A stretch of 20,253 bases of DNA from the NCBI GenBank assembly GCA_946803715.1, contig CAMPET010000026.1:199006-219258 (forward strand). Reading direction: 5' to 3'. The first letter of the stretch is position 1. Each line of letters starts with the position of its first letter. The position numbers and the translations under genes are program-made. This DNA comes from Beroe ovata (Eukaryota > Ctenophora > Nuda > Beroida > Beroidae). Under the pieces are notes generated by a model that saw only the letters and a list, made by a program, of their open reading frames with translations, did no database searches and was not told where the DNA came from. Below are positions 18,896-20,253 of this stretch, in pieces.

Positions 18896-20192
18896 CTGGG
18901 GTATATGATTATATTGGGAAATCATGTACCTTGCAATAAGTACAGCCTTTGGTTTGGAAATATGGGTTGTAAAAATCACACTCACCCTTTCCCATATGGT
19001 GACAGAGGGGTCGGTGGTTGCCTCGTTGTCAGTGACAACCACAATATCCCTCCCACACCCCTCTTCATGATTCACACAGCAGCTGTCTGGTATCGACTGA
19101 AACAGTAGCATGCACTGAGATGATCTACCATCAGACCTTCCTTGAGACCTACATTCACTGTTTTAGATTGTAATCTTAGCATAAAAAACATATCGCTCCT
19201 TCTCATTTTGATTTTCGAAATGATAGTGCTGGTCCAATGAGATCCTTTAATTTTGATGAGATCCTTTAATTTTGAATACAAGGTTGTTGCTATAATATAA
19301 TTGATTGTGATTGTTCGATTTCAAATACTCGATCCCCCCTTACCCCGTAGTTGGTTGAATACCAGTTGCTGGCATTAGTAGTGACGTAGTCATCCCATCC
19401 CCACTTTCCACAGCACCTGTACTCCTGCTGCACGTAGTCCCACGACGTGGTGAACGCTGCATTCTCCCCACCCTTGCCTGTGGCAGTACACACGTTAGGA
19501 GGAGTGGTTTAATCCCATATCATATAGCTCAAGCTGAATATTAGTTAGAACAAGTTCCTGGGAGAATCTCGCATTGTTTCTAACATATACCTCAAGGCAT
19601 ATATGATATCATGTTATCTCACACAATTACTCGTTGTTATATTCCTATGAGTGGAGTTTCCAGCCGACCAAATTTACAGATCATACTCACCGTAGAAGAG
19701 AAGGGAGTGTGACATTCCGTCCTGTAGATAGTAGTGTAAGCTGGCCTCCAACATGAACGTAATGACCACTGCAGCAAATTGGGCCACACACACCATGATC
19801 AGAGCGGCCAGAAACTGAGATGCGTGTGTTCGATACTTTACTGTTACAGTGCTATTTTAGTGGCAAAAACTTGGAATTGGACGACGACTATCAAATGATT
19901 TTCGATATGTCTTATGACTATGAGTAGGTATGAGTCAATTGTATCACTAATAAAAGTTCTAAACTTGCTATCTGGAATTGGGACTCCATGTGTTCCACCT
20001 CACCCCTGACAGTAGATAGGATTGTTTCACGATGATACCGCATGTTCCGATCATGGAAATGAGGAGTAGTACTCCCCCGATAACCGTCATCACGATAACA
20101 AGGGGCTGTAGCTCATTGTTCACCACACTTCCCATCTCTGCTATGTCCAGGTAAAAGTAAACACCAAATCCCAGCATGCATCCTCCTATCGC
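18725..20192 (-). CDS. Tetraspanin (four-transmembrane protein), five exons, N-terminus outside window
   Basis: Complement of join(18725..18895, 18986..19096, 19344..19477, 19691..19814, 20004..20192) gives 242 residues, with GT-AG borders and matching phases. Visible residues 1-16 are the end of TM1; TM2 is about 30-53, followed by GTCGIIVKQ, the usual tetraspanin Cys-Gly/Lys motif. TM3 is about 64-87. The large extracellular loop carries RCCGKWG (126-128), SCC (155-156), GC at 163 and GC at 188, so six cysteines and the hallmark CCG. NAS at 139 is an N-glycosylation sequon. TM4 (about 204-226) contains the typical Glu. The short tail ends VWKIC. Tetraspanins organise membrane microdomains with integrins and other partners; the subtype cannot be decided. 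The start codon and start of TM1 lie beyond 20253. Confidence in the family is very high. Confidence 0.96.
18896..18985 (-). other. 90-nt in-frame, stop-free intron of the tetraspanin gene
   Basis: It runs from GTGAGT to ACCCCAG on the minus strand. The length is divisible by three and the reading frame is open through all 30 codons, so retention would insert 30 residues before the last loop cysteine. Confidence 0.85.
18986..19096 (-). CDS. Tetraspanin exon: PxSCC motif of large extracellular loop
   Basis: The acceptor is CTGTTTCAG and the donor AGG|GTGAGT; 37 codons, phase 0 on both sides. SIPDSCC matches the conserved PxSCC motif. A further Cys in GCG pairs in number with the GC of the next exon. 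Confidence 0.93.
19237..19274. repeat. Perfect 19-bp tandem duplication in a tetraspanin intron
   Basis: ATGAGATCCTTTAATTTTG occurs at 19237-19255 and 19256-19274 without mismatch. Confidence 0.92.
19344..19477 (-). CDS. Tetraspanin exon: CCG motif of large extracellular loop
   Basis: The acceptor is CTGCCACAG and the donor GGG|GTAAGG; two bases plus 44 codons. It contains YRCCGKWGW, the diagnostic CCG motif, and a possible N-glycosylation site NAS. Confidence 0.94.
19691..19814 (-). CDS. Tetraspanin exon: TM3 and start of large loop
   Basis: The acceptor is CATCTCAG and the donor ACG|GTGAGT; 41 codons plus one base. FLAALIMVCVAQFAAVVITF is TM3, followed by the polar start of EC2 (EASLHYYLQDGMSHSL). 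Confidence 0.93.
20004..20192 (-). CDS. Tetraspanin exon: end of TM1, small loop, TM2
   Basis: The acceptor is GACTCTCTCCAG and the donor GGG|GTGAGG; 63 codons, phase 0 on both sides. It begins AIGGCMLGFGVYFYLD (end of TM1), then a short EC1 and the TM2 helix LVIVMTVIGGVLLLISMIGT. A preceding exon with the start codon is required. Confidence 0.93.
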
Positions 20193-20201
20193 CTGGAGAG
20201 A

Positions 20202-20252
20202 GTCAGGGGAGAGCGAGTTGTGATAATGTTGTCAGGGGAGAGCGAGTTGTGA
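20202..20252. repeat. 22-bp direct repeat, 29-bp period, near the tetraspanin acceptor
   Basis: Identical 22-mers starting GTCAGGGGAGAGCGAGTT lie at 20202-20223 and 20231-20252, separated by 7 bp. They sit just upstream of the 20192 acceptor and may continue beyond the window. Confidence 0.9.
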
Positions 20253-20253
20253 G

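Overview
The window is animal-like eukaryotic genomic DNA. Genes are split by GT-AG introns, many with pyrimidine-rich acceptors, AATAAA sites follow the stop codons, and simple repeats and minisatellites are plentiful. One gene is an unmistakable tetraspanin, which points to a metazoan or close relative. I found no bacterial-style operons, rRNA, tRNA, CRISPR array or intact transposon. The species cannot be named from the sequence; an invertebrate or non-bilaterian is my guess from the short introns and absence of recognisable vertebrate repeats.

Layout. Positions 1-331 hold a GT-rich microsatellite and a possible short first coding exon (295-331). Positions 332-11780 (about 11.4 kb) show no convincing exon and are best read as a long first intron or intergenic DNA rich in short tandem repeats. 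Positions 11781-17882 (+ strand) carry eight well-supported coding exons with fully compatible splice phases. They encode about 1,228 residues of a large protein I do not recognise: a helical N-terminal region, a coiled coil, then long disordered regions with three YxxM tyrosine motifs, a Lys/Pro/Ala-rich tract, a MARCKS-like basic patch and two SUMO-interaction-like motifs. Poly(A) signals follow at 17939 and 17992. The last part, 20192 down to 18725 (- strand), carries five exons of a tetraspanin whose first exon lies beyond the window. Its poly(A) signal is at 18669-18664, so the two genes converge tail to tail with roughly 0.6 kb between them.

Most interesting points. Two unrelated minisatellites in nearby introns of the large gene (22-bp and 30-bp units) both have an RFX X-box-like palindrome at their core, and the 30-bp array runs in exact register into the splice acceptor of the next exon. 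The large protein looks like an undescribed phosphotyrosine docking or scaffold protein. The tetraspanin has a 90-nt intron without stops, in frame on both sides, inside its large extracellular loop.
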